A stretch of DNA of 64,000 nt from Heracleum sosnowskyi (Eukaryota; Streptophyta; Magnoliopsida; Apiales; Apiaceae): contig CM061235.1 of NCBI GenBank assembly GCA_030848705.1, forward strand, positions 136,097,228 to 136,161,227, written 5' to 3'. Positions 1-12,395 of the stretch are shown here, piece by piece (position 1 is the stretch's first letter; each line of letters begins with the position of its first letter). The notes below the pieces were generated by a model, which searched no databases, was not told the origin of the DNA, and saw only the letters and a program-made list of their open reading frames with translations. The position numbers were made by a program, and so were the translations under genes.

Positions 1-110
1 TGGTGGTATTATTCCACAATGGACTGAGGTACAGAGATGGGGACATAAACTAGCCAGTATTATTTCACAATCGCTAGAGACGTACGATCTTGGACCTATG
101 AGCTAGCGGT

Positions 111-138
111 CCGTGCCTCGCACGGGCTTTTATGCTAG
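111..138 (+). mobile_element. Helitron-like 3' terminus
   Basis: A perfect hairpin (CCGTGC, loop CTC, GCACGG, 111-125) is followed 9 bases later by CTAG at 135-138 and then T, which is the normal 3' end of a plant Helitron. The very similar end at 40720-40746 supports the call. The rest of the element would lie left of the window, so neither length nor 5' end can be given. Confidence 0.6.
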
Positions 139-349
139 TTTATTTTATAAAGCAATAAATAGATAACGGAAAATTATAGGTTTTTTTTGTCAGGAGGAAA
201 ATTATAGGTCGAACATATATAACAAATTAAAATTATTGAATGTATATACAATTATTATAATATTATTATCTGTTAAAAAAAAGGTATTATACAATTATTA
301 TCAAATAAACAATTGTTTTGAAAAAGAAAAAGAAAAATCTCACTTTTCA
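139..349. other. Short AT-rich upstream region of SDH5
   Basis: No gene or repeat is recognised here. It lies between the Helitron-like end and the presumed first, untranslated exon of SDH5, so it should contain that gene's core promoter. No convincing TATA box could be singled out among the AT-rich runs. Confidence 0.3.
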
Positions 350-444
350 GAAGAATTATCAAGGCAAGCTGAAAAAGAACAAACACGCCCCCCAATTTGT
401 GTAACCTCCGATCTCGAATTCCTCCACTCTCACGCACTTCTCAG
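350..444 (+). other. Putative 5' UTR exon of SDH5
   Basis: The first coding exon of SDH5 starts only 5 bases after a clear acceptor (CACAG, ending at 2201), so an upstream non-coding exon is required. A CT-rich leader-like stretch ending in TCAG, followed by the donor GTACTC at 445, is the best candidate. The left edge is a guess because the transcription start cannot be seen. The implied 5' UTR intron is 445-2201. Confidence 0.45.
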
Positions 445-1491
445 GTACTCTTCTTACTTAGATGCTTTCTTTATTCAATTTTTACAAATTTATTTGTATC
501 TATCTGTGTGTATATGTTGTTCCATAACTAATTCGATACTCTTTTTGATGAATTTTAGCTTTTTGTTTGTTGCTTTATTTTCAAATGTGACCTGCTTATA
601 ATAATTTATTGTTCTTAAGGGTATGTATTTGAATGCTTAAAACTAATGTTTAGATATGTATAAACCAAACATACTCGGTATATATCACTCGTTGAGCGGG
701 GTTTGGGGAGGAATTTACGCACGGATGTTTCCTCAGGAACCCGGTATTAAGTTAAACAATTGTTATATGAATATAGTGATTGCGGAATTTGGTGAATTTA
801 AGAGGGGACAAGTGAAATTATTGGTCGAAAATGTATTGTCGTTGTTAGATTCGTGAAAGGAAATCGGACAAGTTACTTAGGTTTACTTATATTTGTAATT
901 TATTGACGTATTTGTTAGGGCGCTAAGTTTGGGACCCCTAGCTTTTGTTGGAAATATTTGTTTGCAAATGACTTAGTTATGAAGTTTAAGGTCCTGGTAT
1001 ATTGCCTGAATGAAAGGGCGACATCAGTTGCAAAGCGACCCATATTCACTATATTTGTTTTAATAGTAAAAATACTTTTCAAGTATGGTGTGAGTTGAGG
1101 ATAGAACTATGGACCACTTCTATCAATAGGAGCGCCTTTGCCCCTGCTCGGGGATGTCTTTGATTCTCAATTTTTACCTGTTTTTTTATAAGTTGATTTT
1201 GACTATATTTTTGCCAAGTCGATATGTGCTAATTTGTTGTTCACTAAATGAAATTTACCAATATAAAGTTGACAAAATTAAATTAGAAGTTATTGCGTCA
1301 ATTTTGAGCAAGATTTACAGGACTATAAATTGCTGGTCGTTAAAAAATTTAATAATTTAAGGGTGAAACATGAAACCTTTTATATAGTTCAATACTATAC
1401 AACCTGCTAGTTGGAATTCTGGAATGCAAAATGATTTTTTGTCAGTCTTGTCGTGAGCTTGGTTTCTTAGGTAGTTGCTTATTTCTGGTAA

Positions 1492-2015
1492 GGGTTAAAT
1501 ATCAAAGTGGTCACTGAAGTGAAGACCAGATCTCACTTTCATCACTGATCTCAATGAGGTATCACTTTAATCACTAAAGTCATCATAAATATCAAATTCT
1601 ACACCTATCGAGTTCTACACATATTTCTTGAATGCTATCGCAGCCAAATGAAAAGTTGTGAACTTTAGTATTTATGATATTATATTTAGATTTTTAAAAA
1701 AATTATTTACTATTTATTTTTAATTTTATAGTTATTTACTTTGATTTAATTAAAAATAAATAGTAAATGAATTTTTTAAAATCTAAATAAATTATCTGAA
1801 ATACTAGAATTCATAACTTTTCATTTGGTTGCAGTAGTATTGAAGAAATATATGTGTAGAACTCGAAAAAAGTTATTTTTACTTTTCGAACACATATTTA
1901 GAGGTATTTGTTTGATGTTTATGATGACTTTAGTGATTGAAACGATACCCCGTTGAGATCAGTGATGAAAATGATATATGGTCTTCACTTCAATGACCAC
2001 TTTGATATTTAACCC
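1492..2015. mobile_element. Mutator-like MITE in the SDH5 5' UTR intron
   Basis: A 524-bp element with long terminal inverted repeats. It begins GGGTTAAATATCAAAGTGG and ends with the reverse complement. It is flanked by a perfect 10-bp duplication, TTTCTGGTAA, at 1482-1491 and 2016-2025. A 9-11 bp target duplication with long inverted repeats is typical of Mutator-derived MITEs. There is no coding capacity. A close relative lies at 58303-58820 and a short cousin at 31672-31800. The element sits wholly inside the intron, so the coding sequence is intact. Confidence 0.85.
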
Positions 2016-2206
2016 TTTCTGGTAATGCAATTTATTCGGGGGGTAAACAATTATCATTGTGTTGTTCCCAATATATATTTTACTTTCAGTTCATATCATT
2101 TTCTGATTATGTAATCTTGTAGTAGTGTGATGTGAATAATCAAACTATCTCAGTTCACTTCTTGGTACATTTGAACTGATTGATTAATCGTCATTCCACA
2201 GGAGAA

Positions 2207-4983
2207 ATGGAGAAATCTTTATTAGTAAGAGCTCTATACCGTGCAGTCATTTGCAGATCCTTAGGTTCCTCTACCGCCATTAGGAGCACCTCAACTACCA
2301 TCAACCAATATCTCACCCAGGGTAACCGATGTCTACATCTCTCTACGATTGCTAAACGGCTCTCTCCAGGTAATCCTTTTCTTTTGCATGTACTTGTGTA
2401 TTTGTGTTAGCTTGGGAGGTTCAGATTGAGTGGAGTCAGGAGTGGCACTTCTGTTCCATTAGATTGATCTGTGGAATGTCTTTAGGTCGGAATTTTAATC
2501 ATGAGCATCTGTGTTGGAGTTACAATTGACACCCTTTTTTTGTTTGCTTTTCGTACTTTGCCATTTTGAGTCTGGCAGTGATAGACATGTTGCTCGTCCA
2601 AAAGATGGTGTGTAAATGACAGTTATGTAGATTAAATATTGTTACTTGCTAAAAGATAGCTCCATTCAGTGAGCTTCATTAAATTTGTAATTATTGATGA
2701 CTTTTAACTTCTTAAAACTTGGATGTCTGCTCGTGTATGTTTGTGATCTGTAATTCTCATTGCACTAGGCTTTTCATCTTAATTTGATACCCAGTGAAAA
2801 ATATAATTTCTTTGTTGTGTCAACTATGAAGATATCCGAACCCCTTTCTTAATGACGATGAACATTGGGAGCACACGTTCTTTCAGTGATGATGTGACTC
2901 ACATGCCTACCATAAAAGACACCGAGATAAAAACAGCTATTAAGGATTTACTGGCTGCAGATTGGAGTGAACTCCCAAGTGCTGTCACTAAGGATGCAAA
3001 CAGGGCATTGTCTAAAGACACCGAAGACAAAGCTGGCCAAGAGACCTTGAAAAATGTTCTCCTTGCAGCTGAGGCAGTTGAGGAGTTTACGGGAAAACTT
3101 GTATCCCTGAGGATGGAAATTGATGATTCTGTTGGATTGAGTGGCGAGGTAATTCAAGAACAAGTTTTATTGTTGCTATGTACATGGTACTTTCTGATTT
3201 GTGTTGTGTAATTATTTGAAAACGTGTTTGCAGAATGTGAAGCCTCTACCAGATCTGTTCTCCAAAGCATTATTGACTGCTTTTCAACGTTACAATGCAT
3301 ATTTAGAAGCTTTTGGACCTGATGAGGCATTTTTACGAAAGAAAGTGGAAAATGAGCTGGGGACGAGGATGATACACTTGAAAATGCGGTGTGGTGGTCT
3401 TGGTTCTGAATGGGGAAAGGTACAGTCATCTATGGTCTTTCTCTTGTGCACGGCTACATGCAGTAGGAAGATAGCTTACCTAATAGTGTCTGAAAGTCAT
3501 TTTTCTCATTTGTTGCTTTGCCTATATACTGCACCCAAGGTTTAAGATGTTGCCGATATTAAGAGCCAAATTATGGTTGCTAATAATGCTAGATATATGA
3601 TAATGAAAAAAAAAAAGTTATATTTATTACAAAAGACAGCTATGCACCCAGTAATTTACCCGTTTGGAAAAGGCAGGCATCTTGACTTCTCTATCTATCT
3701 TCAATACAACTCAAACAATGCTATGTATTTACAAAAAGTAGTTAAATATCTGTTCTAATTAAAATTTTAAAACTAAATAAGAAATCACAATTATGTATGT
3801 ATATATGGGGATATAGTATCTGATGTGGTGATGTCTAGTCTGTCCTACACCAATTAAAGTGGATAAAAAGGAACTAACCAGTAGTATAGGAGTAGGACTC
3901 ATGATGTAACTAGTAAAACAAAGAAGGCATGCAACTTATTTTGAACAAGGAATAACGCTCCTGAAGGCAGAATGGTGATGCTATAAATCAGTGTTTATAT
4001 TCCAGAAGTAATGATTGATATAGAATTTGAATTGGATTGGAAAAGTTAAAAAGTTTTATCCGAAATAAGTTTGATTTTATTTTTTGGAAAAAACTTTGTA
4101 GACCTTTAGTTAAGTATTTTAAAGAAGTCTTAAAAAAATGGAATGGTGCTTCCCAGTGTTATTAAATGCGATATGCGCACTGATGCGCAAAGGCCTCCTG
4201 GGGCATAAGCGCAACGCGCAAAGCGAGATGCGCGGATTCATCGAAGACAAGTAAATATTCATATATTTGTGATATATAATGCAAACCATTACAAATTTAT
4301 AGATAGTAAGACATATAATTGCAAAACCAAAATGTCATATATGATAAAATAACCAAATTCATCACATAGACTCAAAGTATATCATAACTTAGTCAAAGTA
4401 ACAAAGAAATGAATAGGAAAATCCACAATCCACAAAATCATCTTCTTCACCATTATGATTCGAATCCTCAACAAAGTCAAGTTCATCCTCATTTTCATAT
4501 ATATGTGTGTACAAGAATTATACATATATATATATATAATATTCAAGAATCATATATATACACTCACATATATATGTATGGGTATCATCAGTTTCCATGT
4601 GTACATAATATATGTATACACGAATCAGTATATTCAAGATCAGAAATATGACACCCGTTCTCGTAGTCGTACAATTGCTCGCTCAGTCCCTCCTGTGATG
4701 TTTGTGTGTGTATATATGTTTTTGTACATATCTGTTGTTGATTGGTATAAGTATTTATGGATATTTTTGACCCTTTTCTTTTTAAAATTGACCAAGTCAA
4801 GCACCCTAGTGAACATCTGATAAAAAGTGCGCTTTTTTTGCGCTTCTCGCACTGCTTCCTTGAAACACTTTGTTGACCATACGGTACTGGTTTAATTATT
4901 GATATTCTTTTTTCATCTAAATGCAGATCACAGTTCTCGGGACTTCTGGACTTTCTGGTTCTTATGTTGAGCACAGAGCATAA
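2207..4983 (+). CDS. SDH5: Succinate dehydrogenase subunit 5, mitochondrial
   Basis: Plant-specific accessory subunit of mitochondrial complex II (succinate:ubiquinone oxidoreductase), inner membrane. Coding exons are 2207-2369, 2832-3148, 3234-3419 and 4927-4983. All introns are GT-AG, the phases (1, 0, 0) agree, and they give 240 residues, close to the roughly 257 of the Arabidopsis protein. The first ~70 residues are rich in Arg, Ser and Leu with few acids, as in a mitochondrial presequence, and RSFSDD looks like the usual processing region. Family blocks seen are DWSELP, EDKAGQETLKN, EIDDSVGLSGE, HLKMRC-GLGSEWGK and the C-terminal TVLGTSGLSGSYVEHRA. The ATG at 2207 is the first after the 5' UTR acceptor. 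Intron 3 (3420-4926) is swollen by inserted sequence. Recognition rests on recalled family motifs, with no search run. Confidence 0.92.
4147..4880. mobile_element. Possible transposon-derived insertion in SDH5 intron 3
   Basis: The intron contains a GCGC-rich stretch at about 4165-4240 (ATGCGCAAAGG, GCGCAACGCGCAAAGCGAG) and a matching opposite-strand stretch at about 4825-4855 (AAAGTGCGC...GCGCTTCTCGC). Between them is AT- and CA/TA-rich sequence, including a (TA)n-like run near 4500-4610. This looks like an internally degenerate inverted-repeat element of about 0.7 kb. The boundaries are approximate and no target duplication was identified. Confidence 0.35.
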
Positions 4984-6072
4984 TTTGGTGGACAACTAAA
5001 ATGTTTCTGTCTTGATGTTTGTTCTCTAAAGATAGACAATCCTGTAGTTTCTACTTGAGTCATGGTGATATATGCCATTCTTAATTTATAATAAAGTGAC
5101 TGTTTGTCCAAAAACGGATCATCTGATGATCTGTTTGGTATAAAGTTCAGAAACATCTGAATGGAAATACTCAAAATGATAGGGATGATATGTTTTGGAG
5201 GTAGATTGCTTGAAGGAAATGTTTTGGAAGGTTGATTGCATTTTGTGCAAATGTATCATGAATACCTCATACATGTTTGTATTACCTATACATTTCTATT
5301 ACCAATTAGTTAGAATGTTTAACTCAACTACTGCAGGCCAAGGAACTTATAAAAGCCATGACAGTACCATATTGTAGCTGAAATTGAGCAAAATGTGTAT
5401 TGCCATTTCTCTTTCATTATGTCCAGATAGAATATTGTTAAGCAAAATTCGAGAACTTAGCTGTACACTTGTAAGCCACTATTGGCACTTTGACATAACC
5501 TCTTACAGAATTTCGTGGGTGAACGAGAATCAGACCCATGACTTGTATGAAACTTGATTTCTATTAAGCTGATCCCTTTTGGAGCTTGATAAGTTAATTA
5601 CAGCTGCTAAAGGTTGGAAGCTAACTGCGGGCAACGTTCAGATTTGAGGCTAATATTTAGATAATTTAATATTAGGAGAACTAACATCACGAGAGGTATT
5701 TGGGGCTAATATTTAGGTAATTTAAAATTAGGAGAACTAATATCATGAGATACCTCTGGAGGCTAGTTTAGCAAAATTTCTAAAAATATATCTTTGGTCG
5801 GGATGAATGAGATGGAGAGGTTAAGTACGAAGATGATGAGGAAAATGTAGAAATCCATTCTGAAATTTTCCCACAATTCACTGTAAATCTGTATTGCTAC
5901 CCTGATGTTCTTTTTACTGAACAGTGCAGCAAGGCAGGCAATAAATGGAATAAGTCGCATCTTTATGCATGAAACTCTACACAAAAAGACTCAAAATCTT
6001 GCTCACATCATAACTAGGATGATGCAAAGATTTCATATTACCACAAAACTCACTACGGCAAGATTAATAACA
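4984..6072. other. Convergent intergenic spacer between SDH5 and the kelch gene
   Basis: About 1.1 kb between two genes transcribed toward each other, so it should hold both 3' UTRs and polyadenylation signals. AATAAA-like hexamers are too common in this AT-rich DNA to assign. The only structured feature seen is the 56-bp tandem duplication listed separately. Confidence 0.5.
5648..5759. repeat. 56-bp tandem duplication
   Basis: Two adjacent copies, 5648-5703 and 5704-5759, each starting GGCTAATATTTAG and containing ATTAGGAGAACTAA. They differ at a handful of positions. They lie in the spacer downstream of both SDH5 and the kelch gene. Confidence 0.8.
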
Positions 6073-9000
6073 CTAACTTAATTTAGTTCTCCACATCTCT
6101 CCTATAACTTTCCTTGGTTGTGGATTATCTGGTCCTTTATCTCTCTGTCCAGACGTGAAATATAACCACCCTTCCCAAAAGGCAGCTAGTGTGGTTTTGC
6201 AACGGAATGGAAGTTTCCCGATAACTGACCACTTCTGAAAAATTAACAATGCAGAAACACAAAGATCAGTAATTTACAAAATTATTTGAAACAATGACCA
6301 ATATTATATGCCTCTATAACTATTTAGACGATGTTGAAGGTCACCTCTGTATCAAGATGAAACTGGAACACTTCTCCGACCAAAATCATCCTTCTAGTCA
6401 CAGGGTGTTTTTCTGTTGTGCCTCCAACAATGATAATGGAATTGTTAACAATGACCCAAGAAGACTCTATATGAGAGTCAGGTTTAGGCATCGGAGGCAA
6501 CACTTTCCATTTCATCTCGGCATCCAGCTTGTAAACATCAGTATAGACTACCTGAAGGGAAACATGCAATCAGAATCTGCAAAGATCCTCTAGATGCTTA
6601 TTTTAAACCAATTTATACATTTATGGTTTTCAGTTCATCTCTAGAATATAACAATTATTTGAAACTTACTTAGTAAACTATACCTCATGCCTGCGTGAGC
6701 ACTTGAAGATAGGGGACCCAGGTTTAGCCATGAAATCCCCCTCTTGACCACCGATAACTATAATTCCATCATCAAGTGCAGCACAAGCTCTGTAAAAATG
6801 AGTTTAAAGATTTATATCTAGAAGATAAACACGTTTACACAGTTTTATATCAGATTTCATACAAAAGCTACAGAAACATCATAATGCTTACACAGAAGCC
6901 TAACAGTCAGTGAGTTAATTGTATTTGAACTGTCAATGGAGAGCCAATTTCGTCCAACTTGTGAAAAAGCATAGTCTATGGTCTCCTTAGTTTGTTAAAA
7001 CATGGACCTGATTTTAATAAGTTTGTCAGTTCTACTTGTTGAAAAGGGCATAATGTGAAGGGAAATTTTAGATGCCTTCTTTACAAACATAGAAAGTAGT
7101 GATTCCTTCCCATCCCCCCTCAGAAACAGATGATTGTCTTTATTTATCATTATGATTTTAGCAACTAGGAGATGGCAATAAAGGCTATACAAGAAGTTCA
7201 GAAAAACCATTACAAGGAAAGAACTGTATTTGTGGTGCAGTAAACTAACAAGGAATCTGATAAACCATCACAAATGTTGAGATTTAAGCCAACTTAAAAG
7301 CTGCAGAAATGTATTCCGATATCTTGGGGAAAAGAATCATCGATAAGAATCCTATACACATATCTAACCAAGAGAGCATTACAACAGACACAACTCCAAT
7401 TGTTTTTAGAGATTCCTAACTCAAAACAAGGCTTCCGACTATGTTAACTACTAAAGCTGAATATACACATAGACTGTGTACTTCACTATACTACAGGTTA
7501 GACCATTTGTAGTACCCCTGTCACCGCAGACAGACTAGAGTAAGGCATCCTGGAGAACAATTCAACTTAACCTTTACAGTACCAAACAAGTAAATGTAAC
7601 CTAGAGAAAATTCAAACTACAAAAGCATTTATCTATATTTTGCTCAACACCGCACAAAACATGTATTGAAATGTAGTGTACACCTTGCAAAACAGTACAC
7701 AAAGATTGAAGACATCTTCAATTTACAACTCACTTTCACACAGAAACAGTATTAGATATAGTGGAGAAGTTGAACCGTCATAATTTTCATCTTTAAATTA
7801 TTGGGGAGCTTTTGCCTACCGACCACAGTATCTATTTAGAGTACCACATAAACATTCAACTGCTAACCGCAAAAAAAAATTCAAAATTAGCACATTATAA
7901 GTTCCAGCTTACCTGTGGGGTCCCCCCCGGGGAATGGGTGTTTCCGATAGCCATTCTTTCTCAAGTGCTTTGCCATTCTTTACAGCAAGGCTCCAGTGAT
8001 CTACACCAGGTGTATGTCGATTCTCTTTGCTGCCACCCATTACATGAAGTCTGCCTCTCCAAAGTTGAGTGGCCGGAGCATACCTAATGTTTTTCTGCAC
8101 CTTTAGTTTTAAGGCTCATAATATATAATAAAATTCGGAATGCTACTTCGAATGAGAATGTGATATATACTGGTTCTTTACTTCCAAATTTAGTGAAATC
8201 ATGGTCTCTTAATTTTATTATAATATTTTAATATGTATATTAGATGTTCTAGCAAAGTAGCCCCAAGGATGTGACTCGAACAAGCTATTACAATGTGGAT
8301 GCTTCTGTCAATATAATTTCAATATAGAGTTGGTGCATTCATCTGTATACTGACGTAGGACAAGCTTGTATATCATGGTCAGATCAATATAAAGGCCTTT
8401 AATAGCCCTGATAAAATTGCAATTGGAATTTCTCGTAATTTTAGTCCTAGACATAAATTTGTTTCTATATATATTAGAAAGTAAATTTATGGGGAAACCC
8501 TTTTTCTAAATCAGAGAACTAATAGCAGTTCTCTATGTGTATTAGCTGTTTTCTCCTTTCGTTCAGCTTCCACTGTTCAGTCACTAATCCTAACCCCCGC
8601 AACTGCGCCACTACTCTTCTTTCATTTCTAATCGGGACTTGTTCCTCTCTATTTTTCAATAATTGTGAAAAATGCAATCAATGCCTATACGTTGGCCTCT
8701 GAATACTGGATAAACCTGTAAGACCTCACAACGGGTAATCCTTTTTATTAACAACTCAGAAGTATAAGAATGTGAATGGTTCCTAAAACAGATAGTGTTG
8801 CACATTTTTCAAATAGCTTACGTTTTATATATTGACCACTATCAAAGTAAGAAAATGCAACCTGCTCTATGCATGATAAGATTGAAGGTTTAACTACAGT
8901 AACAACCAAGTTTAATACTTTTATAGTACCTCAGTTGAAATAGAAATTTATTTTGATGTAACAATAATTAAAGTCCTTATCCACAACAAAAGAATCTACT

Positions 9001-10127
9001 AGCTTAATATTAATTGCCAAGAAAAAGAACCATAGGAATGAAGTAGAGAATTGGGCATAAAGGAATGCTAACTACGCTGCAGAAGACAGGGATCAGATAC
9101 CATACCTAGGGGCTGGTAAGGGGGGCAATGAATTCCACTTTTTAGTCTCGGTGTCTAACACAAAATTCTGAGCTGTAGGACCCCTGCATTGCGGACCACA
9201 CTGACCAGAAATCGCGTATATGTATCTACCATCAGTTGCCATTCCTAAATGCGAATTTGCCATTTCTTTAGGCATGTCAAATCTGTCTACCCAAGTATCA
9301 TCCGTAAAATTATAAACATCAACATGGGAGTGTACCTAAAAAATCAAGAAACTCAACTATCAACAACTCAAACTACTCTTCCCTTAATATTTACTTTGCA
9401 TTTAGTATCAAATAATCAAACTACTAAAGATATGATCAAAGACTCTTACAACATCAATGGTTCCGTAGCCCGCAAAAACATAAAAAAGGTTCTTAATCTG
9501 TATTGCAAATCCATCTAACCGCGCTACAGGAGCTGATGCCATCTGCTCCCATTGTAGTTGTGGTGCAGGTAAATCAGCAAATGTTGGAGGTATTAATCCC
9601 CCATCAACCTTCTTTTCTTTAACTTCTACTTTCTACAATGTACAATAATATAAACAAAGATCAATATACATAAACATTATTCCATATTCAGCGGCGGAAC
9701 ATAATCAAAATCTCACAGGCTAAAACATCTAGTAACACCGATTATTCAAGATTATCCGGGACTCAAAGTAAAATTTATAATAATATTTTTTAAACAGAGA
9801 TTTTAAAAAAAAACCCAATATTTCTGAAGCCCGAGTTAGTTGTATGCTATATGAACTGTAAAGAACACGTTAAAAATGAATATATAAGCTAAATCAAGAA
9901 TGACAATTGTTGATAACTTAATATAATAAATGTTAGAGCTTAACAAAAGAGAAGAAATGACAAACCTTAATATTTTCAATGTTGGGAGTGAAATTAGAAA
10001 TGACAACAGGGTGGGGTTTATTGGGAGCCCAATTAGCTGAGATTGAAGGAGAAGAGGAAGCCCAGAGTAGATTAAAAATGAATGCAACAGAAAGAATGCA
10101 TGTAAATATGATGAGGAGATTGTTCAT
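6073..10127 (-). CDS. Kelch-repeat protein with an N-terminal membrane anchor (At3g27220-like)
   Basis: Seven exons: 10127-9966, 9632-9450, 9335-9106, 8083-7913, 6789-6684, 6551-6345 and 6234-6073. All junctions are GT-AG with matching phases (0,0,2,2,0,0), giving 406 residues. Residues ~4-22 (LLIIFTCILSVAFIFNLLW) form one hydrophobic segment, a probable signal anchor. The rest should fold as a beta-propeller. Blade-like motifs with conserved glycines recur: YVFAGYGT, YIYAISGQCGPQCRGP, LHVMGGSKENRHTPG, IVIGGQEGDFMAKPGSPIF, IIVGGTTEKHP and LYFTSGQRDKGPDNP. This order matches a conserved plant family of unknown biochemical function (galactose oxidase/kelch superfamily) with no catalytic residues recognised. 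An in-frame ATG nine codons upstream (10154) is also possible; 10127 gives the cleaner anchor. SDH5 converges on it from the left. Confidence 0.9.
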
Positions 10128-10154
10128 GTTCTTTTCTTGATTTTTGAAATCCAA

Positions 10155-11039
10155 AATGTACCCATCATGGCCAATAGCTTATATATAGAAAGAGAGATGA
10201 TCAGAATTATAGAATGGGAAGGGGAGTATAGATATGAAGAAGATGGGAATGGTGGAACAAGGGTTTGGCATGGGAAAGCGTTGGGCGCCAATGGTTTTTC
10301 TCTGCTTTTAAGTGTTTTCTATTTGCAGTCCTCGGTTTTGTAAAAAGGGTGTTTGCTCATTGTTTGATTCGTGGTTAGAAAAGGGTTTTAGAGAAATTTG
10401 GTCTTCAATAATTTTTTTTATATTTAATTTTTTTAATTATCAATTGTACAATTTTTCAATTAAAGAAAGAGAGTGAAAAATGATATTTCACGTATTTTAT
10501 TATAAAATATTAATAAGAAATTCTTTAAAAAATGATGCTACTTAAAAATAAGTAGTGAAGTAATGTTATTAATAATTTAAGAAATTATTAGTAGATTGTT
10601 ATAACACTTTTTTGATCTCATTTCTTAAAATTTAACTTAAGAGCATGTGTTAGACTTTTTTTTTTCTTACTTACTTTGATAGTTACACGTACGCACACAC
10701 CTATATTCTGTTAAAAGAAGTAAGTAAAAAATACCACTACACCAAAAGATTATGGGTAAAGCATGTGTAGACTTGCTCTTAGTTAGAATTGATAAAGATG
10801 GATAATATAAAAGACTTCGATTACCTCACTAAAACATATTTAGAGCACCTTCAATTATGAGAATTTCTTGGCTAAAATTCTACATGACATGCTTGAAAAT
10901 AAAAAATATAAATTTTTTGTAAAAGATAGATAAGGCTTTTCTCGCTTGTTTGAAACCATATAAGACTTTCTTCAATCGACAAAGAGTGTTATATTATAGA
11001 ATGCACCTTACCTTCGGACTTTACTATTGATTAAGAGCT
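10155..11039. other. AT-rich upstream region of the kelch gene
   Basis: The region holds the presumed promoter of the minus-strand kelch gene. Farther right it contains AT-rich filler and the small MITE-like unit listed at 10627-10783. No other gene is seen. Confidence 0.4.
10627..10783. mobile_element. Small MITE-like inverted-repeat unit
   Basis: The left end reads CTTAAGAGCATGTGTTAGAC. The right end (GTGTAGACTTGCTCTTAG) is close to its reverse complement. AAGAGCA-type ends flanked by TTA-like bases are usual for PIF/Harbinger or hAT MITEs in plants. It is about 157 bp, and the target duplication is unclear. Confidence 0.45.
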
Positions 11040-12240
11040 TTGATGGGCAAATGCCAATAGTACAGATATCCACGAACACAGAATAAGAGATGGAACTCAT
11101 TTTCATTTTTCAGATGCTAGCGGTCTGCCCAACTATACTATTTGGCAGGACATCGGCATCAAGAATAACCCCGCCCTTCCCCCTCACTCCTTCATGTGAA
11201 ATATTCATCTTCATTGGAGCTTTTTTGTAGTAGTCGTGACCGACAATGCTACCGGCGAAGTTATAAATAATCTACTGATCAAAGGCTGTAAGGGCGGACT
11301 ACTCTACATTCAGCCACACTGCAGTGACCCCTGAAGCGATCTTCTTCTAGTTGCGAAACGAAATCGCCTTTGCCTCAGACAAAAGAACAGCGGATTGAAT
11401 AGGACAACCGAGAAGGGAAGCCTGCCATATATTTTTATTTGAACAAATGAACTTAAACCAGTACCAGAAACCGAACAAGAGATGGAATTCCACATTGAAC
11501 ATATGACCGACCTTTTGATTAGTAAGGTATAGGTTGGGGAAACTAGGATTCCAAAAAGCTTCCCTTCCTTGTACTTATATTAAAGAACAGTTTTAGAAAG
11601 GGGCTTACTCCCCTATTTGTAAAGTACTCAAGAGGGGCTTACTCCCCTATTTTTAAAGTACTCAAGAGAAAACAAGTTGCGATCAAAACATCAAGCCTAA
11701 ACAACTAGAACCCCCGCGTCTAGCTAGGTCGAAAACCTTACTCTGACATTTATGATCATAGATGGATTTAAAAGCTCGAACTTGGCTTCGTCCCAAACCA
11801 GGGAGGCATTCTTGCAGGCACGTGCGTGTAGGAAGGTCGACGGCTTCATAAACTAAAAGACTACGACTACAGGCCAAACCGGAAGCGACTCACTTCTATT
11901 CTCGTTGGAATTGGATATAGATGGAGGATTTCTAGATCGTAGTAGTTCGCCTACCTCTCTTACTAACATATGATACAATTTCACTTCACGACACAACCAA
12001 AAAAAGAAAGAAAGAGCTTCGGCTCGGTTGGCCTTCTTACGCTGACGAATGCCTCTTTTCTCTTCTTTGAAGTCTACAACAAACAAGTGGGAGAGGCAGG
12101 ATTCGAACCTACATAGAAAAACTTCAACAGATTTATAGTCTACTACTTTTGACCACCGTCCCCTTCCCGGGCTAATTCATGAATGGAATCAAATGGGCAC
12201 TTTTTTCACTAAAAAGTCACGCTCTTTAAACGCCCGAAGA
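11040..12240. other. Probable nuclear insertion of mitochondrial DNA (NUMT)
   Basis: This 1.2-kb block is less AT-rich than its surroundings and has none of the local repeat families. It contains a degenerate mitochondrial-type trnY near its right end. The remaining text (for example the CGGCTCGGTTGGCC stretch near 12020) resembles plant mitochondrial intergenic DNA, but that is an impression. No intact organellar protein gene was recognised. The edges are estimated from the change in base composition. Confidence 0.5.
12088..12168 (-). pseudogene. trnY: Degenerate mitochondrial-type tRNA-Tyr
   Basis: Read on the minus strand, the segment has a D-arm-like GGTGGTCAAAAG, an anticodon arm CAGA-type stem with ATA at the anticodon, an extra arm typical of tRNA-Tyr, an intact T-arm (GTAGGTTCGAATCCTGC) and CTCTCCCA at the 3' end. 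The 5' strand of the acceptor stem reads GGGAAGG and no longer pairs well. Plant mitochondrial tRNA-Tyr has a GTA anticodon, so the ATA here implies a transition after transfer. It is very unlikely to be functional. Confidence 0.7.
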
Positions 12241-12395
12241 ATAGACAAAGCATGTACTACCGATTCTTAAATAATCTCAAAATTGAATAGACAAAGCATG
12301 TACTACCAATTGAGATGCTCTTATAAAGTAAATATTTTATTTGTATCATTTTTTAACAAGTACTACCGATTCTTAAATAATCTCAAAATGAGGGA
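12239..12395. repeat. Short direct repeats between the NUMT and the Helitron
   Basis: The text GAATAGACAAAGCATGTACT begins at 12239 and again at 12285. ACTACCGATTCTTAAATAAT occurs near 12258 and again near 12362. The 5' part is present twice and the 3' part twice, giving about two and a half overlapping copies of a ~45-bp unit, with an AGAGCATCT-like MITE end (reverse strand) in the middle copy. This is probably a footprint of nested insertion. Confidence 0.6.

Noticed and set aside
2948..3429. Two minus-strand open frames across SDH5 exons 2 and 3
   Set aside because: They are exact antisense shadows of well-supported coding exons and match no family.
7909..8100. Extension of kelch exon 4 to about 8100
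   Set aside because: The frame is open there, but only the acceptor at 8085-8084 keeps the phase with exon 3 and restores the conserved PLPAPRYAPATQLW junction.
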